A stretch of DNA of 64,000 bases, from the NCBI GenBank assembly GCA_964634465.1, contig CAZWLY010000003.1:248001-312000 (forward strand), written 5' to 3'. The notes under the pieces were generated by a model. The model was given only the letters and a program-made list of their open reading frames with translations, searched no databases and was not told the DNA's origin. Shown here piece after piece: positions 43,655-52,932 of this stretch (positions within the stretch are counted from its first letter, which is position 1; each line of letters begins with the position of its first letter). The position numbers and the translations under genes are program-made. This DNA comes from CAZWLY01 sp964634465 (GTDB lineage Bacteria > Desulfobacterota > Desulfarculia > G963662305).

Positions 43655-44971
43655 TTATTTCTTTTTGCGGCGCCGGCCGGCATTGTCCATAAGTGCCTTG
43701 ACCGGCTCCAAACCATAGGCCGAGTTCTGCTCGATGGCCTTGAGCACGCTGCCGCCGCCGGTGAAGAAATAGTAGTCCGCATCGTCCTGCACCGACAGGT
43801 AGAGGCCGGGGTTCAAGTCCTTGAATTCCTGCAGGGTATCGCCCCCGCCGTAGAGCTTGATGGCCTGGCGGTTCTGGTCGATGGTGGTGTCCAGGGCCCG
43901 GGAGCCGTCGGTGAAGTGGGGAGTGAAGCCCATGACCGCGTTGACGAATATGGTCCTGGCCTTGTTGATCGCCTTTTTCACCGCCGGGTCCTCGAAGCTC
44001 TCGGCGGTGATGTCCAGCACATAGCCCAACTCCTGCCCTTTTTTCAGGTCCTTCACCGCCACGGTGCGGTACTTGCCTTCCTCCCGGCCCAGGACCTCGC
44101 TTTCCACCAGGTAGGGCAGCTCCACTATCTTCTTGGCCTTCTTGTCCAAAGATACCAGCTTCTTGGCCGCCTTGATGTCCTCGTCGGTCACGCCCTTTAT
44201 CCGCACCCCGTACTTGGCGCACAGGTAGGTGTTGTATATCACCCCGCCCAGGATGAGATGGTCCACCTGCTTGTACAGGGCGTTGATGGGCCCGATCTTG
44301 GTGTCGTACTTGGCGCCGGCCACCACCGCCACCAGGGGCCGCCGGGGCCTCAGCACCTGCTCCAGGTTGATCAGCTCGGCCTGCAGCAAAAAGCCCGCGT
44401 AGGAGGGCAGGTGTTGGGTGACGTCAAAGGTGCTGGCATGGGGCTGCCAGGAGCCAAAGGCGTCGTTCACGTAGATGTCGGCCAGGCCGGCCAGTTGCAG
44501 GGCAAAGTCCTGGCGCGCCCGCCCCCCGGCCTCCTCGCCGGCGAACCAGCGGGTGTTGGGCAGGTAGATGCCGGCTATCTCCCCTGCCCGCAGCCTCTTT
44601 ATGGCCAGGTTGATGCTGGTGTCTATGGCCGGGATGCCGCGCTCGTCCTCGGCCTGGAACTGGGGGATGAAAAAGCGGCAGTGCAGCTTGGACTCCAGGT
44701 ACTCCACGATGGGCTCCACCCCCGAGGCCGGGCTCACCTCGATGGCCCCGGTCTTCTTGTCCCGGGGACGGCCCACGTGGGTCATGAGAATGGGCTTGCC
44801 GCCCTGGGCCACGATGTAGAACAGGGTGCCGATGGTGCGGTCGATGCGGAACGGGTCCCTGATCTTGCCCTTCTTGACCACGTTGTGGTCGAAACGCACC
44901 AGCACCACCTTGCCGTGCAGGTCTGCGTCCTGCAACAGCGGCAGGCGCTTGTCCAACTTGGAGATGTCCAT
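43655..44971 (-). CDS. Divergent phosphoglycerate kinase-like protein
   Basis: The 438-residue protein aligns with PGK over its length. It has V-R-F-D-H-N near 24, T-H-V-G-R-P near 63, V-N-D-A-F-G near 165, A-G-A-K-Y-D-T-K near 212, G-G-G-D-T near 375 and T-G-G-G-S-V-L-K-A near 410. Deviations are notable: the usual E-N-x-R-F reads P-N-T-R-W-F, and after N-D-A-F-G the normal T-A-H-R-A-H-S/A-S reads S-W-Q-P-H-A-S. The arginine that contacts 3-phosphoglycerate there is missing. It may be a second PGK with altered substrate use. The ATG at 44971 is chosen; the upstream extension is proline-rich non-coding DNA. Confidence 0.75.
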   Translation of the reverse strand: MDISKLDKRLPLLQDADLHGKVVLVRFDHNVVKKGKIRDPFRIDRTIGTLFYIVAQGGKPILMTHVGRPRDKKTGAIEVSPASGVEPIVEYLESKLHCRFFIPQFQAEDERGIPAIDTSINLAIKRLRAGEIAGIYLPNTRWFAGEEAGGRARQDFALQLAGLADIYVNDAFGSWQPHASTFDVTQHLPSYAGFLLQAELINLEQVLRPRRPLVAVVAGAKYDTKIGPINALYKQVDHLILGGVIYNTYLCAKYGVRIKGVTDEDIKAAKKLVSLDKKAKKIVELPYLVESEVLGREEGKYRTVAVKDLKKGQELGYVLDITAESFEDPAVKKAINKARTIFVNAVMGFTPHFTDGSRALDTTIDQNRQAIKLYGGGDTLQEFKDLNPGLYLSVQDDADYYFFTGGGSVLKAIEQNSAYGLEPVKALMDNAGRRRKKK

Positions 44972-45030
44972 GTCGTCCCTCTTCCTGGGGTTGGTCCTGG
45001 GCCCTATTATAGAGGGTGCGCGGCCCGGGC

Positions 45031-45070
45031 GACAGGGGGGCGGCGGGCGACGGGGGGCGGCGGGGGGCAC
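45031..45070. repeat. G-tract repeat array A
   Basis: Several runs of five to six G occur in units of the form GCGACGGGGGGC, between the divergent pgk-like and pcm genes. A pgk -10-like TATAAT lies just beside it (45011-45006, minus). Similar arrays occur at 53987-54072 and 63205-63295. Confidence 0.55.
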
Positions 45071-45077
45071 TGCCTCC

Positions 45078-45106
45078 TTGACCCGGGTATGGGGCCCAAA
45101 TAGTAT
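45078..45106 (+). promoter_or_regulatory. Sigma70-type promoter for pcm
   Basis: TTGACC (45078-45083) and TAGTAT (45101-45106) are 17 bases apart; AGGAGA lies 14 bases downstream and the ATG at 45132. Confidence 0.65.
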
Positions 45107-45131
45107 TAGGCTTGGTCACCAGGAGAACCCC

Positions 45132-45779
45132 ATGAACTTCCGCAACGACTACGCCCTGGCCCGCCGGCGGATGGTGGAGGAGCAGATCGCCCGCCGGGGC
45201 GTCCGCGACCAGCGCCTGCTCAAGGTCATGAGCGAGGTGCCCCGCCACCTGTTCGTGGACGAGGCGTTCTGGAGCCAGGCCTACAACGACCACCCCCTGG
45301 CCATCGGCGAGGGCCAGACCATCAGCCAGCCCTTCATGGTGGCGTTGATGACCGACGCCCTGGGGCTCACCGGCCGGGAGAAGGTGTTGGAGATAGGCAC
45401 CGGCTGCGGCTACCAGACCGCCATCCTGGCCCGGCTGGCGGACTGGGTGTTCTCCATCGAGCGCCTGGCCAGCCTCTCCCGCCGGGCCCAGGCCAACCTG
45501 GAGAAGGCAGGGGTGTTCAACGTGAACCTCATGGTGGGCGACGGCACCAAGGGCCACCCGGAGGAGGCACCCTACGACGCCATCATAGTCACCGCCGGGG
45601 CCCCGGCCCTGCCCGGCCCCCTCAAGGAGCAACTGGCCGAGGGCGGGCGCCTGGTGATCCCGGTGGGCGACCGCCGGGTGCAGACCCTCATGCGCGTCAC
45701 CAGAAAGGGCGGGGACTTCATCGAGGAGGACCTGGGCGGCTGCCGCTTCGTGGACCTGATTGGAGAGCATGGATGGTGA
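45132..45779 (+). CDS. pcm: Protein-L-isoaspartate O-methyltransferase
   Basis: This 215-residue SAM-dependent enzyme methylates isoaspartyl residues for protein repair. It has the V-P-R-H-L-F-V-D near 36, G-Q-T-I-S-Q-P near 60, the SAM motif V-L-E-I-G-T-G-C-G-Y-Q-T near 83, and V-T-A-G-A-P near 152. The ATG at 45132 follows AGGAGA. Its 3' end overlaps the next gene by seven bases. Confidence 0.94.
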   Translation: MNFRNDYALARRRMVEEQIARRGVRDQRLLKVMSEVPRHLFVDEAFWSQAYNDHPLAIGEGQTISQPFMVALMTDALGLTGREKVLEIGTGCGYQTAILARLADWVFSIERLASLSRRAQANLEKAGVFNVNLMVGDGTKGHPEEAPYDAIIVTAGAPALPGPLKEQLAEGGRLVIPVGDRRVQTLMRVTRKGGDFIEEDLGGCRFVDLIGEHGW

Positions 45780-46240
45780 AGGGCCTGAGCCAACCCCTGA
45801 TCAGCGTGATCGGCGCCGGCACCCCCGACCCCCGGGCCCGGGACTGGGCCCGCCAGGTGGGGCGGCTGGTGGCGGAGCGCGGCTTCGGGGTGGTGTGCGG
45901 CGGCCTGGGCGGGGTGATGGAGGCGGCCTGCGAGGGCTGCCGCCAGGCCGGGGGGCTCACGGTGGGCATCCTGCCCGGCTCCGACCCCGCCGCGGCCAAC
46001 CCCTGGGTGCAGGTGGCCATCCCCACCGGCCTGGGCCAGGCCCGCAACGTGCTGGTGGTCATGGCCGGCCAGGGGGCCGTCGCCGTCAGCGGCGGGCCGG
46101 GCACCCTTTCCGAGATAGGCCATGCCATGAAGATGGGCCGGCCGGTGGTGGGCCTGGGCACCTGGAGCCTGCCCGGCCTGGCCGAGGCCGAAAGCCCGGC
46201 CGAGGCGGTGGAGCTGCTACTGGACCGGCTGCGCTGCTGA
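45773..46240 (+). CDS. TIGR00725/LOG-like Rossmann-fold protein
   Basis: The 155-residue protein has I-S-V-I-G-A-G near 11, V-C-G-G-L-G-G-V-M-E-A near 41, and the phosphoribohydrolase-like S-G-G-P-G-T-L-S-E-I-G near 106. This is the lysine-decarboxylase-like fold of the TIGR00725/LOG group (nucleotide-binding or cytokinin-activating relatives). It is coupled to pcm by overlap. Its last 24 bases overlap the convergent GT39 gene. Confidence 0.82.
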   Translation: MVKGLSQPLISVIGAGTPDPRARDWARQVGRLVAERGFGVVCGGLGGVMEAACEGCRQAGGLTVGILPGSDPAAANPWVQVAIPTGLGQARNVLVVMAGQGAVAVSGGPGTLSEIGHAMKMGRPVVGLGTWSLPGLAEAESPAEAVELLLDRLRC

Positions 46241-47884
46241 GCGCCGCACCCGCATGAGCCGCGCCCGGCTGCCGTCGGGCAGGGGCCACTCCCGCACCGG
46301 CTCCAGCCGATAGCGCCCCAGCGGATCGCCGGCGGCGAGCATCTCCCGCGCCCGGCCGTAGAGGGGCTCCACTCCCAAATCGCCGCTCTTCAGCACCAGG
46401 AAATCCACCTCCCCCACCTGGCGCCAAAAGTCCGCGGCCTCGTGCCCGGGCCGCCAGCGGCCGGGCTCCAGCACCGAGACCACCTCCAGCGGCAGGCCCG
46501 CCACCCTGGCCCGGGCCGTGAAGGCGCTCTTGTGAAAGGACGGCAGGCTGGCCAGCACCCCCATCCGGGCCGGGCCGGGGCCGGGCCGGGCCTGGGCCGC
46601 GGCCCGGGTGATCTCCGCCACCCGCCAGTCACGGCCATCGGGCGGGCGCAGGTAGCGGGTGCGCTCCGCGCTCAGCCTGAGCTGCAAGGGACCCAGGGCC
46701 AGGACCCGCTCCCCGGCCAGGGGCCCCACCCCCCAGCCGGCGCCGGCCAGGGCGCCCGCGGCCAGGACCAGGGCTCCCCCCACCGCCAGGGCCCGCAGCC
46801 AGCCGGGGCGCAGGGCCGCCAGCCAGCCGCCCAGGCAGAGCATGAGCGCGGGCAGCAGGGGGAACAAGAAGCGGGTGTCCTTGTTGCGCATCAGGCTGAT
46901 GAGCACCAGCCCGCCCAGGAACCAGGCCAGGACCAGGCCGGCCTCCCGCCGCCGCCAAAGCAGGGCCCAGGCCAGGCCGGCCAGGGCCAAAAGGGCCAGG
47001 GGCAGAAGGAGCTGGTCGTTCACCAAAAGGAGGGGATAGGCCCCCAGCCCGGCCAGGGAGAACACCGGCGGGTGGCCGTGGGCCGCGCCATAGGCCCAGG
47101 CATCGCCCAAGAGTATCTTGAAAAGCGTCACCGGCGAGTGCAGGTACCAGGGCAGGGCCAAGGCCAGGCAGATCACCAGCGCCCAGGCCAGGCCCCGGCG
47201 GTCCCGGTCCGCCCCGCCCCGCCGCCAGGCCACCACCAGCGGCGCGGCCACGTAGAGGGGGTAGGTCCACTTGGCCAGGAGCCCCAGGCCCAGACAGGCG
47301 CCCAGGGCCAGCACCCAGCCCCGGCGGGAGAGCCCCCGGCTCTGGTGGAGCACCAGCACGGTCCAGGCCACGCTGGCCGCCAGGCACACCTCCAGGAGCA
47401 CCTCCCGGCAGAGCCCCGCGGTTATGGGCGCGGCCGCGCAGAGCAGCGCGGCCCACACCCCGGCCCAGCCGCCGAACACCCGCCGCCCCAGCCACCACAG
47501 GGCCGCCATCAGGGCCAGCAGCCAGAACAGGTTCACCGCCGCCGCAAAGCGCAGGCTGGGGCCGGTGAGCAGGAACAGCTTGGCCAGGCTCAGGTGAAAG
47601 AGGTAGGGGTACTTTATGGCCACCGAGAAGATGTCCGGCCAGGTCAGGGGGCTGCCCAGGGCGGCCAGGTAGTCCAGGGAGAGCAGGAAGTGGTGGGCCT
47701 GGTCCCAGGCAAGGGGCCGCTGGTCAGCGGCCAGCCAGGCAAGCTCCAGCCCGGCCAGCACCGCCCAGGCCAAAAGCACCACCGCCGCCTGGGCCCAGGG
47801 AAACCCCTCCCCGCCGTCCGGCTCCGCCGGCAGCAGGCGGGAGCCGCCGGGCAGGCAGGCGGGGCCGCGTTGCCAGCGGGCCAT
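46217..47884 (-). CDS. GT39/ArnT-like membrane glycosyltransferase
   Basis: The 555-residue protein has about ten to eleven TM helices, an acidic motif A-W-D-Q-A-H-H in the first periplasmic loop near 58, and a soluble C-terminal domain from about 400. This is the GT-C topology of dolichyl/undecaprenyl-phosphate-dependent mannosyl- or aminoarabinosyl-transferases. It starts at the ATG that shares a base with the deaminase stop upstream. Donor and acceptor are unknown. Confidence 0.75.
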   Translation of the reverse strand: MARWQRGPACLPGGSRLLPAEPDGGEGFPWAQAAVVLLAWAVLAGLELAWLAADQRPLAWDQAHHFLLSLDYLAALGSPLTWPDIFSVAIKYPYLFHLSLAKLFLLTGPSLRFAAAVNLFWLLALMAALWWLGRRVFGGWAGVWAALLCAAAPITAGLCREVLLEVCLAASVAWTVLVLHQSRGLSRRGWVLALGACLGLGLLAKWTYPLYVAAPLVVAWRRGGADRDRRGLAWALVICLALALPWYLHSPVTLFKILLGDAWAYGAAHGHPPVFSLAGLGAYPLLLVNDQLLLPLALLALAGLAWALLWRRREAGLVLAWFLGGLVLISLMRNKDTRFLFPLLPALMLCLGGWLAALRPGWLRALAVGGALVLAAGALAGAGWGVGPLAGERVLALGPLQLRLSAERTRYLRPPDGRDWRVAEITRAAAQARPGPGPARMGVLASLPSFHKSAFTARARVAGLPLEVVSVLEPGRWRPGHEAADFWRQVGEVDFLVLKSGDLGVEPLYGRAREMLAAGDPLGRYRLEPVREWPLPDGSRARLMRVRRSAAQPVQ

Positions 47885-49200
47885 CAGCCCCCCTCCGCCA
47901 CCTGCCGGGCCAGGTCCCTGACCCGGGCCATGACCTCGGCCAGGTCGAAGCCGAGCACCCGCCGGTCCTCCACCAGCACCCGGCCGGCCACCACCGTGTG
48001 CCGCACGTCCGCCCCCCGCGCGGCATACACCAGGGCCGAGGCCGGGTCATGGAGGGGGGTGAGGTGGGGCTGGTCGGTGTCGATGACCACCGCGTCGCCG
48101 GCATAGCCGGGCAGCAGGCGGCCCACCACCCCCTCCAGCCCCAGGGCCGCGGCCGAGCCGGCCCAGGCCAGCTCCAGGGCAGCGGCCGCGGGCAGGGCGG
48201 CCGGGTCGCGGCTCTTCAGCTTGGCGGCCCGGGCCGCGCTGCCCGCCTCGGCGATTAGGTCCAGGTCGTTGTTGCTGGCGGCCCCGTCGGTGCCCAGGCC
48301 CACGCAGAGCCCGGCCGCACGCCAGGCCTCCACCGGGGCCAGGCCCGAGGCCAGCTTGTGGTTGGACTCGGGACAATGCACCAGGGCCACCCCCCGCCGG
48401 GCCATTAGTTCCATCTCCTCCTCGTCCAGCCACACCCCGTGCACCCCCGCGGCCAGGCCCTCCAGGATGCCCAGCGCCTCCAGGTGGCGCGCCGGGGTGG
48501 CGCCGTGAAGCTCCTTCACCTGGGCCACCTCCTCCCGGGTCTCGGCCAGGTGGGTGAACCAGGCCACGCCCAGCTCACGGGCCAGGGCGGCCACGCCCCG
48601 CAGCTTGTCCGGCGAGCAGGTGTAGAGGGAATGGGCGAACAGGGCGGGCCGGATCAGGGGGGAGCGGCCCTGCCACTCTTCCACGAACTCCCGCGCCGCC
48701 TTCAGCCCATCGGCCGGGTCGGGCACCCCCGGGGCCGGGAAGTCGATCACCCCCTGGGCCACCACCGCCCGCATGCCGGCCCGCTGGTAGGCCCGGGCCG
48801 CGCCCCCGGCGCAGAAATAGGCATCCCCCACGCAGGTGGTGCCCGAGAGCAGCATCTCGGCCGCGGCCAAGAGGGTGCAAAGCTCCACCATCTCCTGGTC
48901 CACCCAGCGGGCCTCGGCCGGGAAGATGTGCTCGTTCAGCCACTTCATGAGGGGCAAATCGTCGGCCAGGCCCCGGAAGAGCACCATGGCCCCGTGGCAA
49001 TGGGCATTGACCAGCCCCGGGATGACCAGCCCGCCCCGCGCATCCAGGCGCCGGGCCGGCGGCTCCCGGTCCGGGCGGTAGGCCTGCGCCGGGCCGGCAT
49101 AGACCACCCGGCCGCCCCGTATCTCCAAGGTCCCCCGGGGCCAGTAGGCCCCCGGGCCCACCCACAGGGCGCCGCCGGTTATGAGCAGCTCGCCGTCCAT
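47884..49200 (-). CDS. Amidohydrolase, MtaD-type deaminase, copy 2
   Basis: The 438-residue metallo-deaminase is of the methylthioadenosine/S-adenosylhomocysteine deaminase group. Metal ligands: N-A-H-C-H near 66-70, F-T-H-L-A-E-T near 218, and G-T-D-G-A-A-S-N-N-D-L-D near 305; the family T-H-x-H reads H-C-H here. It is a paralogue of the preceding gene (12 bases apart) but clearly divergent, so a different amino-purine or pterin substrate is possible. It is coupled to the GT39 gene downstream by a one-base overlap. Confidence 0.82.
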   Translation of the reverse strand: MDGELLITGGALWVGPGAYWPRGTLEIRGGRVVYAGPAQAYRPDREPPARRLDARGGLVIPGLVNAHCHGAMVLFRGLADDLPLMKWLNEHIFPAEARWVDQEMVELCTLLAAAEMLLSGTTCVGDAYFCAGGAARAYQRAGMRAVVAQGVIDFPAPGVPDPADGLKAAREFVEEWQGRSPLIRPALFAHSLYTCSPDKLRGVAALARELGVAWFTHLAETREEVAQVKELHGATPARHLEALGILEGLAAGVHGVWLDEEEMELMARRGVALVHCPESNHKLASGLAPVEAWRAAGLCVGLGTDGAASNNDLDLIAEAGSAARAAKLKSRDPAALPAAAALELAWAGSAAALGLEGVVGRLLPGYAGDAVVIDTDQPHLTPLHDPASALVYAARGADVRHTVVAGRVLVEDRRVLGFDLAEVMARVRDLARQVAEGG

Positions 49201-49212
49201 GCCCTGGCGTCC

Positions 49213-50526
49213 CTAGGCGTTCCCGCCGTTCAGGAGCGCGGCCTGCTCCCGGGCCTTGGCCATGACCTCGGCCTGGTCCATGCTCTGGAGCCGGCGGTCG
49301 GCCATGAGCACCTTGCCGTGGCACACGGTGTGGATCACGTCCGAGCCCCGGGCCGCGTAGACCAACTGGGAGTAGGGATTGTACAGGGGGGTGAGGTGGG
49401 GCTGGTTGGTGTCGATCACGATGACATCGGCCAGGGCGCCCTCGGCCAGATAGCCCAGGTCCTGGCGGCCGAAAGCCAGGCCGCCCAGGCGGGTGGCCAG
49501 GGCCACCACCAGTTCGGCCGGGGCGGCGGTGGGGTCGGCGCTCATCACCTTGTGGACCTTGGCGCAGGTGTCCATCTCGCCCAGCAGGTCCAGGTCGTTG
49601 TTGCTGGCGCAGCCGTCGGTGCCCAGGCCCAGGCTCACCCCGGCCCCGGCCATCTCCGTGAGCGGCGCCACCCCGGAGGCCAGCTTCAGGTTGGACTCGG
49701 GACACAGGGCCACCCGGGCCCCGGCCTCGGCCAGGCGGGCCACCTCCTCGGGGGTCAGGTCCACCCCGTGGTCGATCCACAGCCGCTGGTTCACAAGGCC
49801 CAGGCTATCCAGGTGGGCCAGGGGGCGCTTGCCGTAGCGCTCCATGACCTGGGCGGTCTCCTGGCTGGTTTCGGCCAGGTGGATGTTGAGGTCCGCGCCG
49901 GCCTCGGCCGCGAGGCGACCGGCCCGCTCCAACAGCGCGGGCGAGCAGGTGTAGAGGGCGTGGGGCATCACCGCGGCGGTGATACGGGGGTGGTCGGCAT
50001 AGGTGGCGATCAGCTCCTCGGTGACCGCGAAGCCGTTTTCCAGCTCGCCGTAGGAGGGCGAGGGGAAGTCGTAGATCACCTCGCCCACCACCGCGCGCAG
50101 GCCGGCGGCATCCACCGCCCGGGCCGCTTCGCGCTCGAACAGGTACATGTCGCAGAAGCTGGTCACCCCATTCTTTATCATCTCGGCGCAGGCCAGCATG
50201 GTGCCCCAATACACCGCCTCGCCGCTCAGCTTGGTCTCGGCCGGAAAGATGTACTCGGTGAGCCACTTGTCCAGGGGCAGATCGTCGGCCAGGCCCCGCA
50301 TCAGGGTCATGGCCGCGTGGGTGTGGCCGTTGATGAGCCCGGGCATTATCAGCCCGCCCCTGGCGTCCAGTTCCAGCCCCCCGGCCGGGCCCGGCGCGTT
50401 CTCGGCCTTCCTGGGCCCGCAGTAGGTGATGCGCGGGCCCTTTATGCAAAGCATGCCGTCCTCGATGACGGTGCCCGCCTCGTCCATGGTCAGGATGGTT
50501 CCGCCGCTGATGCAAAGCTCCTGCAT
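49213..50526 (-). CDS. mtaD: 5-methylthioadenosine/S-adenosylhomocysteine deaminase, copy 1
   Basis: The 437-residue enzyme carries the full MtaD pattern: N-G-H-T-H-A-A-M-T-L-M-R-G near 64, I-H-L-A-E-T near 214, C-P-E-S-N-L-K-L-A-S-G near 277 and G-T-D-G-C-A-S-N-N-D-L-D near 298. It deaminates MTA or SAH to the inosine analogue, with adenosine as a possible alternative. I choose the ATG at 50526 after GGGAGTGAAC. With punA nearby this suggests a purine/methylthiopurine salvage route. Confidence 0.87.
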   Translation of the reverse strand: MQELCISGGTILTMDEAGTVIEDGMLCIKGPRITYCGPRKAENAPGPAGGLELDARGGLIMPGLINGHTHAAMTLMRGLADDLPLDKWLTEYIFPAETKLSGEAVYWGTMLACAEMIKNGVTSFCDMYLFEREAARAVDAAGLRAVVGEVIYDFPSPSYGELENGFAVTEELIATYADHPRITAAVMPHALYTCSPALLERAGRLAAEAGADLNIHLAETSQETAQVMERYGKRPLAHLDSLGLVNQRLWIDHGVDLTPEEVARLAEAGARVALCPESNLKLASGVAPLTEMAGAGVSLGLGTDGCASNNDLDLLGEMDTCAKVHKVMSADPTAAPAELVVALATRLGGLAFGRQDLGYLAEGALADVIVIDTNQPHLTPLYNPYSQLVYAARGSDVIHTVCHGKVLMADRRLQSMDQAEVMAKAREQAALLNGGNA

Positions 50527-50653
50527 GTTCACTCCCGCAACAGGGGACTGGAAGAGTGGTTTCTCCGGCGGCACCGCAAAACACCGCCGCCCCCAAGCCT
50601 ACCACTTTTCGGCGGGGGCGGCGCGTTCCAGGACTGTATTTCGGGGCCCGGTC

Positions 50654-51868
50654 CTACTCGCTGAAACGGACGCGCACCAACTGGACGCGGTCATATACGC
50701 TGAAGAAAGCGTCCACCACCTGGGGGTCGAAGTGGCGCCCGCGTTCCTCCCTTATGAGGTCCAGCACCTTGTCCTCGGGCCAAGGTTCTTTGTAAGCCCG
50801 GGGACTGATCAAGGCGTCGTACACGTCGGCCAGGCCGGTGATGCGCGCCTCCAGGGGTATCTCCTCGCCCTTCTTGCCCGGCCCCGGCCCCTGCCACTGG
50901 CCGCCCAGGTCATCCAACCGGCCGGGATAGCCCTTGCCGTCCCAGCGCTCGTGGTGGTTGAGCGCGATGTCCCGGGCCATGGCGTCCAGCTCCGAGCGGA
51001 TATGGGGAAAGAGCTTGGCCCCGGCCACGGTGTGGTACTGCATGGCCCGGAACTCGTCCTGGTCCAGGCGGCCGGGTTTCTTGAGGATGGTGTCGCTGAT
51101 GGCCACCTTGCCCACGTCGTGCAGCATGGCGGCCACCCGGATCAGGTCCTTGCGCTTCTTCACATCCGAGGCGGCCACGCCCCGGGCCCTGGCCCAACCC
51201 TCGTATATCTCGGCCGCGTAGCCGCCCACCCGGTTGACGTGGACCCCGGTCTCGGTGGGGTCCCGCAGCTCGGCGATGCGGATCATGCGCAGGATCAGCT
51301 CGCGGGTGATCTGGGCCCGCTCCACGGCCATGGCCGCGTGATGGGCGTAGAACTCCACCCACAAGCGCTCGTTTTCGGTGAAAGGGCGCACCTCGCCCTG
51401 GCCGTCCAGGGCGTTGATGGTCTCCAGCACCCCCACCACGCCGCCCCGGCTGGTAATCAGGGGCACCACCAGCATGGACTTGGTGCGGTAGCCGCTGGTG
51501 CGGTCGAAGCTGCGGTTGAAGGAGTAGCTCTCCTCCGGGGGGATCTGGTACACGTCGTCGATGGCGAGGGTCTGGCCGGTGAGCGCCACGAAGCCGGCCA
51601 GCGAATTTTTGTCCAGGGGAATCTCCTCGCCCACATAGTGGGTTATATGTTCCGAATCCGAGAACAAGCGGTCGTTCTTCACATAGCAGAACTGAAGGCG
51701 GTCGTCCTGCAAGAGGAAGACGCTTCCCGCCTCGGCCTGCACCAGCTCGCAGGCCTCGTTGAGGATTCGGTTCAAGAGTATGTCCAGGTCATGGGTGGTG
51801 TTCAGGTCGCCGGACAAGGCATTGAGCATCGCCAAGAGATCGGGGCTGACTTCCATGTTCGCCGGCAT
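50654..51868 (-). CDS. GAF + HD-GYP domain protein
   Basis: The 404-residue protein has a GAF domain at about 15-175 and an HD-GYP domain at about 195-390. The HD-GYP domain carries A-M-L-H-D-V-G-K-V and H-H-E-R-W-D-G-K-G-Y-P, complete motifs for a cyclic-di-GMP phosphodiesterase. There is no receiver or TM segment; input is through GAF. The ATG at 51868 follows GGGAGCG. It lies between punA and the deaminases on the same strand. Together with the receiver-GGDEF protein (26 kb) and the other HD-GYP (8 kb) it points to active c-di-GMP signalling. Confidence 0.88.
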   Translation of the reverse strand: MPANMEVSPDLLAMLNALSGDLNTTHDLDILLNRILNEACELVQAEAGSVFLLQDDRLQFCYVKNDRLFSDSEHITHYVGEEIPLDKNSLAGFVALTGQTLAIDDVYQIPPEESYSFNRSFDRTSGYRTKSMLVVPLITSRGGVVGVLETINALDGQGEVRPFTENERLWVEFYAHHAAMAVERAQITRELILRMIRIAELRDPTETGVHVNRVGGYAAEIYEGWARARGVAASDVKKRKDLIRVAAMLHDVGKVAISDTILKKPGRLDQDEFRAMQYHTVAGAKLFPHIRSELDAMARDIALNHHERWDGKGYPGRLDDLGGQWQGPGPGKKGEEIPLEARITGLADVYDALISPRAYKEPWPEDKVLDLIREERGRHFDPQVVDAFFSVYDRVQLVRVRFSE

Positions 51869-52057
51869 TGTTTCCGCTCCCAATCCCAAGCGTCTCTCGG
51901 GCCCGGCACCCCCCCGGCATCCCGCCCAGCCCATGGAGTCAAGGACTCATTACCGCACACTCTCTTTCCCGCCAGGGCATACTGCCCCAGACGGGTTCAG
52001 TCTTTATATGATGCCCCGTTGACAGACAAAAATGCAAGCCATAGGCCTAATGCAGAC

Positions 52058-52882
52058 CTACATGGCCTCCACCACCGCGGCGATGAGCCGGCCCAAATCC
52101 TTGCCGGCCCGGGAAGCATTCCGGATCACCAACTCGATGGGCGCGGGCTCCATGGCCTCGGGGCGGTTCACGTTGCTGATGGCCGAAAAGGCCAGCACCC
52201 TGAGCCCGTGGTGGCGGGCGGCGATCACCTCCAGCACGGTGGACATGCCCACCGCGTCGGCACCGAATCCCCTGAGCATGCGGGTCTCGGCCGGGGTTTC
52301 CATGGAGGGGCCCTTGAGCCCCACGTACACCCCTTCGTACATCTCCACCCCCAGCTCGGCCGCGGCCCGGCGGGCCAGGTCCATCAGCCCGGGGTCGTAC
52401 ACCTGGCTCATGTCCGGGAAGCGCTCGCCCCACTCCTCCACGTTGTCGCCGACCAGGGGGTTGGCCCCGGTGAAGTTGATGTGGTCGGTTATCAGCATCA
52501 CCCGACCCGACTCCATGGCAGGGTCCAGGCCGCCGGCCGCGTTGGAGAAGATGAAGGCCTCCACCCCCAGGCAGGCCAGCACCCGCACCGGCAGGGTCAC
52601 CTGCTGGGGGGAGTAGCCCTCGTACAAGTGGAAGCGCCCGGCCAAGGCCGCCACCGGCTTGCCCGCCAGCTCGCCCAGGATCAACTCGCCGGCGTGGCTC
52701 TGCACGGTGGAGACCGGAAAGCCGGGGATCTCACCATAGGGCACCCGTTCCAGGGCCTTGATCTGGCTGGCCAATCCAGAGAGCCCCGTACCCAGGGTGA
52801 TTCCCAGCCGGGGCTGGAACTGGGGGGGCATGCGTTTTTCCATCCAGGACACTGCTTGATTAACTAGTTGTAATTGCTCCAT
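52058..52882 (-). CDS. punA: Purine-nucleoside phosphorylase, trimeric PNP type
   Basis: The 274-residue enzyme shows I-T-L-G-T-G-L-S-G-L near 27, G-R-F-H-L-Y-E-G-Y near 82, S-N-A-A-G-G-L near 114, D-H-I-N-F-T-G near 132, and V-G-M-S-T-V-L-E near 217. These are the phosphate and purine sites of the PNP/MTAP trimeric family. Beside two MtaD-like deaminases it may phosphorolyse inosine or methylthioinosine. The ATG is preceded by GGGAGGTTGC. Confidence 0.9.
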   Translation of the reverse strand: MEQLQLVNQAVSWMEKRMPPQFQPRLGITLGTGLSGLASQIKALERVPYGEIPGFPVSTVQSHAGELILGELAGKPVAALAGRFHLYEGYSPQQVTLPVRVLACLGVEAFIFSNAAGGLDPAMESGRVMLITDHINFTGANPLVGDNVEEWGERFPDMSQVYDPGLMDLARRAAAELGVEMYEGVYVGLKGPSMETPAETRMLRGFGADAVGMSTVLEVIAARHHGLRVLAFSAISNVNRPEAMEPAPIELVIRNASRAGKDLGRLIAAVVEAM

Positions 52883-52932
52883 AATTAAGCAACCTCCCAG
52901 ACAAAAACTTCCACGGGGGGCTTCCCGCCGGA

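Noticed and set aside
50585..50633. GC-rich inverted repeat upstream of mtaD
   Set aside because: The loop is about 29 bases and no T tract follows in either direction, so terminator function is not convincing.
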